From: Bacteroidota bacterium
Lineage (GTDB): Bacteria; Bacteroidota; Ignavibacteria; UBA10030; SZUA-254
Direction: 5' to 3'
Assembly (NCBI GenBank): GCA_020056225.1
Contig: JAGVIE010000044.1
Coordinates: 62,001-126,000 of the forward strand
Length of the DNA stretch: 64,000 bases
The notes below the pieces were generated by a model. That model searched no databases. It saw only the letters and a list, made by a program, of their open reading frames with translations, and was not told the DNA's origin. This document shows positions 9,389 to 18,298 of this stretch, piece by piece (the first letter of the stretch is position 1; each line of letters begins with the position of its first letter). The position numbers and the translations under genes were made by a program.

Positions 9389-10828
9389 CTAACTGTTTAG
9401 CAATTTAACTTTTTCTTTTAATATTTCCAACAGAAGATCGATAGTAGCGAGATGGGTACGGAAAGATAAAACGGCAAGACGAAGCGTAAACTTGCCGTCG
9501 AGCATTGTTGATGAGATGAATACCCTGCCGTCGTTCTGCACTTCTTTCACAAGCATCTCATTGAATTTTTCTGCATCTCCTTTTTTCGGAACGTATCGGT
9601 ATGTTACAACCGAAAGATCGGGGAAAGGTCCGCCTTCAAAACCTTCAATTTTCTTTATTTCATCATAAAAATAACGGGCAAGAAGTAATTTTTCTTCAAG
9701 CGCCGCCCGGAACGGTGCAACTCCAACCAATTTAAGTGGAAGCCATAAACGTAAACCGCGAAAATGTTTAGTCAGTTCTGGTGAAATATCTGCCGGCGAT
9801 AATTCATCTTGTGCTTTAAGCGCATCTTGCATATAGTTTGCTTGATACCAGAATGAATCGAATAATTTCTTTTTATCACGCACGAGCACAGCGCCCGATC
9901 CGTAAGGAAGAAATAATCCTTTATGCGGATCCATAACAAGTGAATCTGCTTCTTCCATTCCCCGAAGAATTTTTTTTCCGTCATCACAAAGAACGAAAAA
10001 CGCTCCATACGCTCCATCCACGTGCAACCAGAGATTATTTTGCTTTGAGATTTGTGCAATGACCGTTAGAGGGTCAACAGAGCCGGTATCGGTTGTGCCG
10101 GCAGAAGCGATTATGAGAAAAGGATTTAGCCCTGATTTTTTATCTGCCGCAATTTGCCGTTCAAGCTGGAGAGCATCCATCCGATAATTCAAATCCATAG
10201 GGATATACCGGAGAATACATTCTTTCAGTCCGGCAATGCGAATCGCTTTATCGACAGAATGATGAACTTGTGCAGTCAGATAAATTACAGATCGATCAAA
10301 ATCTTTCGCTTTTAAATTCTGTGCATCCCGAGCAGCAACAATGCCTATTAGATTAGCTATACTTCCACCCGACGTAAGATTTCCGCCAGCTGTTTTGGGA
10401 AGCCCGACAATTTCCGACATCCAATCGAGCAGCATGTGTTCCATCCGAACGGCACCAGGTCCGGCAAAATAGATACCTGCATAGCGATTAAAAATAGAAG
10501 CGAGATAATCTCCGAGAGCCGAAAAATAAATTCCACCGCCGGGAATGTAACCCAGATGCCCGCCGGATGCAGGATTCAATCCGGGACGATCAACGTTATG
10601 TTCAATTAGTTTAATGAGTGAAGAAATCTCTGCGCCGTGTTCGACAATGGGCGATAACAGAATATCTTTACCTTTATCTTCAGTAGAAACGTAAGCGGGA
10701 ATTTGATAGATGCGGTTGAGGAAATCTTCCGAGTATCTTAGAACCTCATCCATTAAAGATGCTCTTTGTTCGGAAGATGGTTCCAATTGAAGGGCAATTT
10801 TTTCGAAGTGTTTAATTTTTTCGATCAT
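9389..10828 (-). CDS. PLP-dependent aromatic-L-amino-acid-type decarboxylase (group II)
   Basis: 479 residues, normal for group II decarboxylases (aromatic amino acid, tyrosine, glutamate decarboxylases). Cofactor-binding motifs are intact: TSGGSIAN (about 152-159), HVDGAYG (269-275, the aspartate that contacts the pyridine nitrogen) and DPHKG with the Schiff-base lysine K303. The N-terminal helical region with 'NPASGGHLGYIPGGGIY' fits the substrate-loop region of the family. The exact substrate cannot be read; tryptophan, phenylalanine or tyrosine are candidates. Not in an evident operon: 37 nt separate it from the TPM-domain gene downstream and about 118 nt from the next gene upstream. Confidence 0.88.
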   Translation of the reverse strand: MIEKIKHFEKIALQLEPSSEQRASLMDEVLRYSEDFLNRIYQIPAYVSTEDKGKDILLSPIVEHGAEISSLIKLIEHNVDRPGLNPASGGHLGYIPGGGIYFSALGDYLASIFNRYAGIYFAGPGAVRMEHMLLDWMSEIVGLPKTAGGNLTSGGSIANLIGIVAARDAQNLKAKDFDRSVIYLTAQVHHSVDKAIRIAGLKECILRYIPMDLNYRMDALQLERQIAADKKSGLNPFLIIASAGTTDTGSVDPLTVIAQISKQNNLWLHVDGAYGAFFVLCDDGKKILRGMEEADSLVMDPHKGLFLPYGSGAVLVRDKKKLFDSFWYQANYMQDALKAQDELSPADISPELTKHFRGLRLWLPLKLVGVAPFRAALEEKLLLARYFYDEIKKIEGFEGGPFPDLSVVTYRYVPKKGDAEKFNEMLVKEVQNDGRVFISSTMLDGKFTLRLAVLSFRTHLATIDLLLEILKEKVKLLNS

Positions 10829-10864
10829 GAAATACAGAAGATCAATATTTTTTCCCGCTAGTGG

Positions 10865-11320
10865 TTATTGTTCTATTATCTCGTTCGAAAGCTCGTCGGT
10901 ATCGTCTGACTTGCGGGGGAAATGTTTCGCAAGCTCGCTTCCAACAGCACGAATCGTTTCAGATATTCCCTGATAGAATCTCCCGCACTTAAAATGTTCA
11001 GACATCTCTGAGGCAAGCCGGTCCCAGGTCCCTACTTCTACTTTTGTATGAATGCCTTCATCGGCTATAATCTGAAATTTACGCTCGGACATCAACAGCA
11101 TGATTAGAACGCCTGTCCTGTCGCGGGTTTTTCCCATTCCAAGCCGATTGAACTCGTTCAAAGCTATTTCAGTCAACTGCAATTTCCTTTCCTTCCAATG
11201 CCGACGGCGGCGAACAACCACACGTATCTCGCCTGAAGTGTACTTCTCAGCTTCGGCAATGACTTCCGAAAGAGATTGCATCTCTGACTTGGATAAAAAT
11301 TTTTCCCCTAATAATGCCAT
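10865..11320 (-). CDS. TPM-domain protein (cytosolic form)
   Basis: 151 residues covering one TPM domain: the central SGEIRVVVRRRRHWKER strand region, the DRTGVLIMLLMSERKFQIIAD block and GTWDRLASEMSEHFK are the family hallmarks. No signal peptide or membrane helix, unlike its neighbour upstream, so it is probably cytosolic. TPM proteins occur beside LemA genes and have been linked to photosystem repair in plants, with phosphatase activity reported for some; bacterial roles are unclear. It is the last gene of a LemA-TPM-TPM set on the minus strand. Confidence 0.8.
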   Translation of the reverse strand: MALLGEKFLSKSEMQSLSEVIAEAEKYTSGEIRVVVRRRRHWKERKLQLTEIALNEFNRLGMGKTRDRTGVLIMLLMSERKFQIIADEGIHTKVEVGTWDRLASEMSEHFKCGRFYQGISETIRAVGSELAKHFPRKSDDTDELSNEIIEQ

Positions 11321-11381
11321 TCGTCAATTCAAAATTAAAAAGTCATAAAATAAAAAAATTTCCGGTAAATGATAACGCTTT

Positions 11382-12164
11382 TCACCAGCTTCCGCTTGCG
11401 CCGCCACCGCCGAAACTTCCGCCGCCGCCGCTGAATCCGCCAAATCCGCCTCCGCCACCAAAACTACCGCTGCTAAAACCACCGCCGCTACCACCGCCGA
11501 AACCTCCCCACCACCATGGGAAGCTCGAATAAGCTCCGCGCGAGCCTACATATCTTCGTCTGCCGCCGCCAAAAAAACCACCTAAAAACATGAACACTAT
11601 AATCAGAATTATGGTTGCCAGAGAATATATTTTTTTTGAATTACGGCTCGACTCACCCTTAAACTCCCCCTTCGTTGCAAGCATTATCGCTTCAATTCCA
11701 TCCTTAATTCCTGTGTAATAATCATCCTGGCGGAATCTCGGCGCGATAATTTTTCGAATGATCTGGTCGCAGATCGCATCCGGCAATGCACCTTCAAGTC
11801 CATACCCGGCATCGATACGCATCTTACGATCATCTTTTGCTATCGTAAGTAGAACGCCATTGTCTTTGCCCTTTTTACCTATCTTATTTTTTTCACAAAC
11901 GCGTATTGCAAAATCTTCCAGACTCATTCCTTCGAGCGATTGGATCATCAGCACAACAATTTGATTTGAAGTCTCCTGCTCGAATTGTGCAAGCATGCCT
12001 TCAAGCGAATGCATTTCATCGGATGAAAGAGATCCGCTGCCATCCGTGATACGATGGCGAATAGCAGGGATGGAAGCATCATCCTGTTGCGCGGATGAAA
12101 TTCCACAGCACAACATGATAAATATAATAATCAACACGATATGTTTTGTTGGACTAAAGTCCAT
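11382..12164 (-). CDS. Exported TPM-domain protein with glycine-rich tail (YgcG-like)
   Basis: 260 residues. Signal peptide (hydrophobic stretch ending near SSAQQ), then a TPM domain (ITDGSGSLSSDEMHSLE; NQIVVLMIQSLEG; DNGVLLTIAKDDRKMRIDAGYGLEG), then one transmembrane helix (ATIILIIVFMFLGG) and a Gly/Ser-rich tail of about 60 residues that is nearly pure GGGSFGG-type sequence. This architecture (signal, TPM, TM, Gly-rich) is the classic partner of LemA. The ATG at 12164 lies inside a repeated palindrome (GGACTAAAGTCC, 12151-12162), so the first five codons may come from the repeat and the real start could be slightly downstream. Confidence 0.85.
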   Translation of the reverse strand: MDFSPTKHIVLIIIFIMLCCGISSAQQDDASIPAIRHRITDGSGSLSSDEMHSLEGMLAQFEQETSNQIVVLMIQSLEGMSLEDFAIRVCEKNKIGKKGKDNGVLLTIAKDDRKMRIDAGYGLEGALPDAICDQIIRKIIAPRFRQDDYYTGIKDGIEAIMLATKGEFKGESSRNSKKIYSLATIILIIVFMFLGGFFGGGRRRYVGSRGAYSSFPWWWGGFGGGSGGGFSSGSFGGGGGFGGFSGGGGSFGGGGASGSW

Positions 12165-12196
12165 AAGTTCCTTTTTCCACGACCGTAAGGTCGCGT
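12151..12196. repeat. Interspersed palindromic element, copy 1
   Basis: GGACTAAAGTCC (12151-12162) followed 14 nt later by the hairpin CCACGACC-GTAA-GGTCGCG (12177-12195). The same two palindromes in the same order occur at 54759-54811. This copy overlaps the start codon of the YgcG-like gene and fills the gap to LemA. Confidence 0.6.
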
Positions 12197-12218
12197 TTAT
12201 TTTTCAATGTCGGCTTAT

Positions 12219-12824
12219 TTAAAATTTTACCTTTGGTACTTTATCAGCGCCGGGCTCCGATTGGAAGTATTGCTTTTGCCCGAAGCCAAACATTCCCGCG
12301 AAAATCGACGTTGGAAATGTGCGAACCCTTACATTATATTCCTGCACAACCTGATTAAATCTCATACGCTCTACCGCAATCCTATTCTCAGTCCCCTCAA
12401 GCTGTACCTGCAACTGTAGAAAATTTTCGTTCGCTTTTAGCTGCGGGTAATTTTCGGCAACCGCTAAAAGTCGAGACAACCAGCTACCCATGCTCGACTG
12501 CGCTTCCTGAAATTTTTGGAAAAGCTGAGGATTGTTCAGAATCTCCGGTGTGACCTGAAGTTTGCCAACACTTGCACGCGCTTCTGCAACTTTCTCGAAT
12601 ACTTCTTTCTCGTGTGCGGCGTATCCTTTTACAACTTCAACGAGATTCGGGATAAGGTCAACCCGCCGCTGGTACTGGTTCTGTACTTGTGCCCACGCCT
12701 GGTTTACGCCTTCATCCGATTTCACGAGCGAATTATACAAACCAGTCGCCCACCCGGCAATAAGTATTGCCAATAAAATAATACCGCCAATGACTGATAT
12801 CAGAATGATTGTATTCTTTTTCAT
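12219..12824 (-). CDS. lemA: LemA family protein
   Basis: About 201 residues. Start taken at 12824 (MKKNTIILISV), where AAAGGA lies about 10 nt upstream; the longer frame to 12869 lacks a sensible N-terminus. One N-terminal membrane helix followed by the long coiled helical LemA domain: 'LVKSDEGVNQAWAQVQNQYQ', 'RRVDLIPNLVEVVKGYAAHEK' and the C-terminal 'YNVRVRTFPTSIFAGMFGF' are the family signatures (NxaWsqvevqlqrRadLiPnLv...N..v..fPs...a..fgf). First gene of the LemA-TPM-TPM set. Function of the set is not established; membrane or envelope homeostasis is a common inference. Confidence 0.92.
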   Translation of the reverse strand: MKKNTIILISVIGGIILLAILIAGWATGLYNSLVKSDEGVNQAWAQVQNQYQRRVDLIPNLVEVVKGYAAHEKEVFEKVAEARASVGKLQVTPEILNNPQLFQKFQEAQSSMGSWLSRLLAVAENYPQLKANENFLQLQVQLEGTENRIAVERMRFNQVVQEYNVRVRTFPTSIFAGMFGFGQKQYFQSEPGADKVPKVKF

Positions 12825-12912
12825 GAAGTTAATTCCTTTAATTTGATTTGATAAACATAAAATTGTCAATGTTGTCTCGTAACCTACTCAAAAATCTTGA
12901 AGTAAGCAATTT

Positions 12913-14151
12913 TCACCGCTTCACGATTCGGATCGCACGGATTCTTTCCAACACAGGAGGGTGCGAATAATTTATAAAGATATAGAATGGATGCGGGGTA
13001 AGATGCGACAGATTATCAGCAGAAAGTTTTTTGAGCGCTTCTATCATCGTTTCTGGTCGTTCAATTGTCTCAACAGAGAAACGATCTGCTTCAAATTCAT
13101 TCTTCCTTGAAAGTGCGTTTAATGCAAGCGAGAGTATAAACTCAATTGGGGTGAAAAGCAAACCGAAAAATAAAAGTCCGGCATAGATCGAAACATTTTG
13201 CATAAAGAACGCATCGAATAATTCCTTATTGCTGATGAACAGCGACATTAGGAAAAACATCACACCCATCTGTACGATACTTATTAGAATTCCCTGAAAA
13301 ATATGTTTCTTTTTGTAATGACCGATCTCGTGAGCAAGTACTGCTACCAATTCAGCAACAGTGTGTTTCTGGATAAGCGTATCAAAGAGAGCGATGCGTT
13401 TATTCTTGCCGAATCCGGTGAAGAAAGCATTCGATTTACTTGAGCGCTTCGAACCGTCCATCATAAAAACATCGCGAAGCGAAAATTGCACCGATTGAGC
13501 ATAAGACAGGATTGCGTTCTTCAACTTACCGGACTCCAACGGCGTGAACTTATTAAAGAGCGGCATAATCCATGTCGGTGCGATGAATTGGATGAAGAGA
13601 ATAAAAACCGAAGCTGTCATCCAGCAATAAAACCAGGCAAGCGAACCGGCATATCCAAAGAAAGCAAGAATTCCAAGTAATAAAGGTCCGCCCAACAATA
13701 CGCCAAGCAGTAATCCTTTGACGATATCGACGATGAATGTTTTGGGAGTTGTTTTATTGAACCCAAACTTTTCCTCGGTTACAAAAGTCGAATAGACATT
13801 GAATGGAAGCGAGAGGATTGAGCGAAACATCAACAGCAGTGCAATGTATATTAATCCTGTAACTAGATCTCCGTACTTCAATTGCCTAACCGCTTGATCG
13901 AGGTAATTAAAACCACCGATGAACCAGAAGATAAGCATTACAAGCAGGCTGAAAGTCGATTCGACGATTCCAAAGTTTGTTCTTATGCGTGTATAATCCT
14001 GGGATTTCGTGTATGATTCAGGACTATAAACTCCCACAAATTCCTTTGGCAAATCAGCGGAAAGAGTTCGCAGATTGAGAAGATCGGCAATTAGATTGAG
14101 TACGTACTCGGAGAGAAGTGCTGCAAGTATGATAACACCGTAAACATTCAT
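12913..14151 (-). CDS. M48-family zinc metallopeptidase (Ste24/CAAX-protease-like)
   Basis: 412 residues with about seven membrane segments, matching Ste24p-type CAAX proteases rather than the shorter HtpX. The zinc site is complete: AHEIGHYKKKH supplies the HExxH motif, and NEFEADRFSVE supplies the third ligand glutamate (ExxxD). The loop motif KRSSKSNAFFTGFGKNKRI is also typical of the family. Likely role: inner-membrane protein quality control. Its first four bases overlap the end of truA (ATGA overlap), so both are translated from one message. Confidence 0.9.
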   Translation of the reverse strand: MNVYGVIILAALLSEYVLNLIADLLNLRTLSADLPKEFVGVYSPESYTKSQDYTRIRTNFGIVESTFSLLVMLIFWFIGGFNYLDQAVRQLKYGDLVTGLIYIALLLMFRSILSLPFNVYSTFVTEEKFGFNKTTPKTFIVDIVKGLLLGVLLGGPLLLGILAFFGYAGSLAWFYCWMTASVFILFIQFIAPTWIMPLFNKFTPLESGKLKNAILSYAQSVQFSLRDVFMMDGSKRSSKSNAFFTGFGKNKRIALFDTLIQKHTVAELVAVLAHEIGHYKKKHIFQGILISIVQMGVMFFLMSLFISNKELFDAFFMQNVSIYAGLLFFGLLFTPIEFILSLALNALSRKNEFEADRFSVETIERPETMIEALKKLSADNLSHLTPHPFYIFINYSHPPVLERIRAIRIVKR

Positions 14152-14948
14152 GCTCGACGATCCAGCGAACTAGTGATTTGCAAAACTGGTATCAGCTCAC
14201 GGAGTACTTTGTCACCTTTATAATAGACACGCTCAAGAAACAAACCCGATGGAGGCGCTGTGAACTTCGCCGGCTCATCCGATTGAACGCGTATGTATTG
14301 CTGAATTTTTTCAATTGATAATTTTCCTCTTCCCGTTTCAACCATCACGCCAACGATTTGGCGGACGAGTTTCCATAAAAAATGAGAGCCAACGATGCGT
14401 ATCAGAATGAGATCGCCGACTTCCTTCATTTGGATCTCGTCGATGAGCACTTTAGTAGATTTTTCTTCCGGATCATCGGTGGTGAACGACTGCAGGTTCA
14501 TCATGCCGACAAATAATTTCGACACTTCATCCATCTTTCGGATATTAAGTTTATCTTTTATCCACCAGACATAACGTTTGCCGAATGCCGTTCTGCGCCG
14601 TGAAATCTGATATAAGTAACTCCGGCAGACAGCATCATGCCGGGCGTGAAAATCTTTGTGTGCTTTCTCAATCTCAATAATATTTATATCGGCTGGAAGC
14701 TCGTCGTTCAACTTCATCCTGATGATTTCAGGAGCAAGCATCGTGTGAACATCGAGGTGTGCAATTTGCAGGAGCGCATGAACTCCGGCATCTGTTCTGC
14801 CTGAGCCGTAGAATTCAACATCATTCGTGTTGAAAATTTTCTTTGCCACATCGAGAAGCTCACCCTGAACAGTGCGGGCATTCTTCTGAACCTGCCAGCC
14901 GCTGTAGCGCGTGCCTTCGTATTCGATATAAACCTTGAATCGTGACAT
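14148..14948 (-). CDS. truA: tRNA pseudouridine(38-40) synthase TruA
   Basis: 266 residues, normal length. The family signature around the catalytic aspartate is present (FYGSGRTDAGVHA, D in GRTDAGVH), with the N-terminal 'YIEYEGTRYSGWQVQKNARTVQ' strand and the C-terminal 'FLWKLVRQIVGVMVETGRGK' helix. It isomerises uridines 38-40 of the tRNA anticodon arm in the cytosol. Upstream member of an overlapping pair with the M48 protease. The starting ATG at 14948 (MSRFKVYIEYEGTRY) is the usual family start. Confidence 0.95.
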   Translation of the reverse strand: MSRFKVYIEYEGTRYSGWQVQKNARTVQGELLDVAKKIFNTNDVEFYGSGRTDAGVHALLQIAHLDVHTMLAPEIIRMKLNDELPADINIIEIEKAHKDFHARHDAVCRSYLYQISRRRTAFGKRYVWWIKDKLNIRKMDEVSKLFVGMMNLQSFTTDDPEEKSTKVLIDEIQMKEVGDLILIRIVGSHFLWKLVRQIVGVMVETGRGKLSIEKIQQYIRVQSDEPAKFTAPPSGLFLERVYYKGDKVLRELIPVLQITSSLDRRA

Positions 14949-14967
14949 TGTAATTTAGCTATTTATT

Positions 14968-15426
14968 TTATGATCCCGCAACACCGGTAAACAGCGATTG
15001 CAGATTAAGCGCCGGTGCTTTTGTTTTACTTGCAAGCGATACATATTCACGCGCGAGTTTATCCTTACCCGCTCCAAGCACAGTACTGACCAATCCGAGC
15101 GCTTCAGCATAATCAGCGGGCGGTAGTTCTTTGATTACGCGCATCCAGATTGCTTCTTCTAAAACATTAAAGGCAGTCTGCACTTCCCATAGATCGAAAC
15201 CCGAAGCATAACGTTCACTGGCAACTGTTTCGGCGTGGGCGATCATCGGTCCTAAATTGCGTTCTTTCACTGCACGTACTGTTAACGTGTACAAAGCTTT
15301 TAGCCGCTGATGTATATGCTCGCTTCCGGCTTTCTGATAACTCTTAAGCTGAGAGCGTTCCATGGACGTAAATGCATCGGCGATAATGGCATCGTGGTGA
15401 TCGTGTAAGAGTTGAGTCAAATTCAT
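14968..15426 (-). CDS. RsbRD-N-terminal-like helical sensor/regulator domain protein
   Basis: 152 residues, all-helical. The pattern LLHDHHDAIIADAFTSMERSQLKSY followed by a conserved 'ASERYASGFDLWEVQTAFNVLEEAIW' segment resembles the RsbRD N-terminal domain (RsbT co-antagonist-like non-heme globin fold) that often stands alone in this phylum. No output domain is attached. It lies 19 nt upstream of truA on the same strand. Role unknown; a sensory or partner-switching function is an inference from the fold resemblance. Confidence 0.5.
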   Translation of the reverse strand: MNLTQLLHDHHDAIIADAFTSMERSQLKSYQKAGSEHIHQRLKALYTLTVRAVKERNLGPMIAHAETVASERYASGFDLWEVQTAFNVLEEAIWMRVIKELPPADYAEALGLVSTVLGAGKDKLAREYVSLASKTKAPALNLQSLFTGVAGS

Positions 15427-15750
15427 AAGAATACCTTCTGGAAATGATAAATATTAGAAACTTTCCGTACTAATATACTGCACTTACGGATGTTATACAA
15501 CTTCATGGTTTACAAAATAGAATTGGAAACTATCCTGGTTTCCAAATTCCCATTTGGGAACTAACTGCGCCACCCTCATTCCCAAAGTGACTTTGGGCAC
15601 GAGCATAAAGCTGGCAAGCTATGAGGGAGAGAAATCTTAACACAGTCCGTACACTCCCGACCCATTTTGTCTTTCCGTGCATTTTCGTTCATGAGTTTAA
15701 CTCCTGAATAGTGAGGGAATGTTGCTAATTGCTGTCATACATTCTCATGT
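15427..15750. other. Intergenic region with hairpin repeats
   Basis: About 320 bases without a gene. It holds three short palindromes: GGAAAC/GGTTTCC near 15530, TTCCCATTTGGGAA at 15547-15560, and the CCCAAAG-TGA-CTTTGGG element listed separately. The rest shows no coding pattern or recognisable promoter. Confidence 0.5.
15573..15627. repeat. REP-like nested palindrome
   Basis: Inner hairpin CCCAAAG (15581-15587) / CTTTGGG (15591-15597) followed by CACGAG, enclosed by an outer inverted repeat CCCTCAT (15573-15579) / ATGAGGG (15621-15627). The form CCCnnn...GGGaACGAG is reminiscent of REP elements seen in many genomes; only one copy is visible here, so mobility cannot be shown. Confidence 0.45.
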
Positions 15751-15942
15751 TTACTCAAGTAAAAACACAATTATTCCAAATATAATAAATCCAACACCAC
15801 CCATGATGAGTCCATTTTTATATTTTTTCCTATCTGGCCATTCGCCTGGTCTGGGTGATCTTTTAGTATCAATAAAAAATTGACGTATCAGAGTAAATAT
15901 TCCGAATAAAACCATTAAGATTCCTAATGTATTCTTACTCAT
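15751..15942 (-). CDS. Small two-helix membrane protein, unknown function
   Basis: 63 residues: membrane helix (TLGILMVLFGIFTLIRQFF), a short polar loop with TKRSPRPGEWPDRKKYKNG, and a second membrane helix (LIMGGVGFIIFGIIVFLL). ATG start with weak upstream signals. I do not recognise the family. It stands alone between the amidase gene and a repeat-rich gap. The clean hydrophobic-polar-hydrophobic layout makes it more likely real than spurious. Confidence 0.5.
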   Translation of the reverse strand: MSKNTLGILMVLFGIFTLIRQFFIDTKRSPRPGEWPDRKKYKNGLIMGGVGFIIFGIIVFLLE

Positions 15943-16011
15943 AATAATATTTCACTTTCCAAAATATAAAGACATATACTAAGCTGAGAGCGCGTGAAAC
16001 GCGAATTGTTT

Positions 16012-17580
16012 CTATTCAGTCCCAGATGCCTGTCCCTCCTTTAAAGATTTCTCATATTCCTGCTTGTACCGCTTCACACCGTTGAAGATCGCTTCGGCAA
16101 TGCGCTGTTGTCCTTTGGCGCTTTTTAAAATTTTCTCGTCATGCTTATTCGAAAGGAACGCCGTCTCAACCAAAACGTTCGGCATAGACGCGCCAACAAG
16201 GACGTAGAACCCCGCCTGCTTCACGCCGTTGTTCGGAATCTCAAGATGTTTTCCCATTTCGCTCTGGAGAATCTCGGCAAACTGCTCGCTGTACTTCACG
16301 TACGCGCTCTGCGCCATAGTGAGCAATATAAAATTCTCTTCGGTCAACTGCTGGTAATGTTTTTCATATCCTTGCTCAAGCTTCACCACTTCATTTTCCC
16401 GCTCGGCGATATGAACGGCGTTTTCAGTTTTACCGGGGCGCAGAAGATAAATCTCGAAACCTGTTTCCGTGCTTTTTTTTCTCGGCATCGAGTTGCAATG
16501 AATGCTGATGAATAGCTTACCTTCATTTTGGTTTGCGATTTGACCACGGCGGTATAACTCGACGAAATTATCCGTCTTACGCGTGTATACAACCTCGACA
16601 TCGGGTAAACCTTTTTCAATAAGCTTACCTAACTTCAGAGCGATTGCCAGCGTGATATCTTTTTCACGTGTCTTGGTTACACCAATTGCACCCGGGTCGT
16701 CGCCGCCATGCCCCGCATCTATCACCACGACATCTAACTTCCATTTATCGCGCTGGTGTTGAAGTTCACGCTCGTAGTTCCGTGCTTTACGCGCCGCCGC
16801 CTGCTCTTGCGTCGGCATTTGAATTGCGATAAGGATGTCGGTTCCGTTTTCTGCGATCATCGGCTCGGCATTGTTTATCAATCCTTTCAATCTTAAAGTA
16901 ATCTGGACTGACGCAGGATATTGAAATGCCAGAATCTGTCTGACGATACCTGTGGGTTTCATATTACGTATAGAATTCACATCGGCGCGAGCGTTAGCGA
17001 GCGTTACGTACAACCAGGTATCGTCGCCTATCTGTTTGGGCCAGCATTCATAATCGGTGAGTTTCTTTGAAGAGCGAATACGGATTAGAAAGCCATTCGA
17101 CTTTTCTTCAAAACTCAAACCGGTTACATCAAAAGACGATTTCGCCGCTACCCTTCCAATGGTGAGCTTCTTTCCATTATAGCTGATCTCTTCCGAGAGA
17201 ACATTTTTTAATATCGGCATCAGAGGATCGATGGGTGCGAAGAATGAATTCACCGCATGAATAACATTAACCGGCAGTTGGAAAAGATTCGCATTATCTT
17301 TCTTATCGACTATAACTACATAAGGATTATTGGCTGTGACCTTTATAGTATATTCATCGGAGCGAAGTTCAAGTTTGTTTGTCTCCGTATTTATAGTTGT
17401 CTGAAAACCTAAGACCTGCGCTAAATCCGTAAGGGATGCGTAGGTGATGCCGTTCTTCGTGAATATTCCGATCTGCGTATTGCGTGAAGGAAATTGAGAG
17501 AACTGCACGGGCAGGGAATTCTGTCCGTAAGAGGTTGCGGCTATCAGAAAACAAAGGCAGAATATGATCTTATTGAGCAT
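16012..17580 (-). CDS. N-acetylmuramoyl-L-alanine amidase (Amidase_3) with N-terminal AMIN-like region
   Basis: 522 residues. Signal peptide (IIFCLCFLIAATSYGQN), a copper-amine-oxidase-N-like/AMIN-type region (about 25-270; 'RNTQIGIFTKNGITYASLTD', 'YASLTDLAQVLGF'), a short linker, then a complete zinc-dependent Amidase_3 domain: VVIDAGHGGDDPGAIG (first zinc histidine), FISIHCNSMPR (second histidine) and VLVETAFLSN (catalytic glutamate). It cleaves the lactyl-Ala bond of peptidoglycan in the periplasm, in cell separation or remodelling. The yajQ gene ends 6 nt upstream of its start, so the two are probably co-transcribed. Confidence 0.92.
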   Translation of the reverse strand: MLNKIIFCLCFLIAATSYGQNSLPVQFSQFPSRNTQIGIFTKNGITYASLTDLAQVLGFQTTINTETNKLELRSDEYTIKVTANNPYVVIVDKKDNANLFQLPVNVIHAVNSFFAPIDPLMPILKNVLSEEISYNGKKLTIGRVAAKSSFDVTGLSFEEKSNGFLIRIRSSKKLTDYECWPKQIGDDTWLYVTLANARADVNSIRNMKPTGIVRQILAFQYPASVQITLRLKGLINNAEPMIAENGTDILIAIQMPTQEQAAARKARNYERELQHQRDKWKLDVVVIDAGHGGDDPGAIGVTKTREKDITLAIALKLGKLIEKGLPDVEVVYTRKTDNFVELYRRGQIANQNEGKLFISIHCNSMPRKKSTETGFEIYLLRPGKTENAVHIAERENEVVKLEQGYEKHYQQLTEENFILLTMAQSAYVKYSEQFAEILQSEMGKHLEIPNNGVKQAGFYVLVGASMPNVLVETAFLSNKHDEKILKSAKGQQRIAEAIFNGVKRYKQEYEKSLKEGQASGTE

Positions 17581-17586
17581 TGGATT

Positions 17587-18084
17587 TTATCTGTAATTTA
17601 CGAACTGGACCGCAAATTTAAAATCAGCCTGACGTATCATCGCCATGATCGACTGCAAATCGTCTTTACTTTTGCCGCTCACGCGCACCTGATCGTCCAT
17701 AATCTGTCCCTGAACTTTTAGTTTCGTGTCTTTGATCATTTTTACGATTAGCTTCGCATTCTCCTTATCGATTCCGTTCTGCAATTTTATTGTCTGTTTT
17801 ACCAACCCGCCTGCCGCCGGCTCAACCGGACTGTAAGTCAGCGCTTTCAGCGGAACGTTTCTCTTCACAAACTTCGATTGCAGAATGTCAATCGTTGCTT
17901 TCATCCGGAAATCATCATCGGAGATTAAGACAATCTCATGTTCCTTCTGCTTCAGCTCGACAGAGGTCTTGGATCCTTTGAAGTCGTATCGCTGGACGAT
18001 CTCTTTTCGTGCCTGGTTGAGAGCATTATCGACCTCCTGCATATCTACTTTGGAAACGATGTCGAATGAACTAGTGTCTGCCAT
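17587..18084 (-). CDS. yajQ: YajQ family nucleotide-binding protein
   Basis: 165 residues, the usual length. Starts [20 protein letters not shown] and keeps '[14 protein letters not shown]' and the C-terminal '[19 protein letters not shown]', all diagnostic. Two ferredoxin-like subdomains; some members bind cyclic di-GMP or tRNA/GTP. Directly upstream of the cell-wall amidase on the same strand. Cytosolic. Confidence 0.95.
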   Translation of the reverse strand: MADTSSFDIVSKVDMQEVDNALNQARKEIVQRYDFKGSKTSVELKQKEHEIVLISDDDFRMKATIDILQSKFVKRNVPLKALTYSPVEPAAGGLVKQTIKLQNGIDKENAKLIVKMIKDTKLKVQGQIMDDQVRVSGKSKDDLQSIMAMIRQADFKFAVQFVNYR

Positions 18085-18121
18085 GGTTAAATCCTTCGGG
18101 TTATAATGTCACAGCGCAAAT

Positions 18122-18265
18122 TTACTGAATCGAAAACAACGCTTGAAAAAATATCGATATCATCCTCAACCGCGGAAAACTTGTCAACGCGTCAAAGCGG
18201 TTGTGTATCTCTTGCCCTGTCTTTTTATCTTTTGTAATAACTATGATTGATAATGGACGTTTCAT
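18122..18265 (-). CDS. Small ORF, 47 residues, unknown
   Basis: ATG at 18265 with a GGAG 6 nt upstream (gGGAGTAAATTATG), followed by MKRPLSIIVITKDKKTGQEI and 27 more residues to a TAA at 18122. It sits 33 nt after the end of the saccharopine-dehydrogenase-like gene and 37 nt before yajQ, same strand. The well-placed ribosome site is the main support. No family recognised; it may equally be a decayed gene remnant. Confidence 0.3.
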   Translation of the reverse strand: MKRPLSIIVITKDKKTGQEIHNRFDALTSFPRLRMISIFFQALFSIQ

Positions 18266-18298
18266 AATTTACTCCACCCTCTCTCCTTACGGTGAGGG

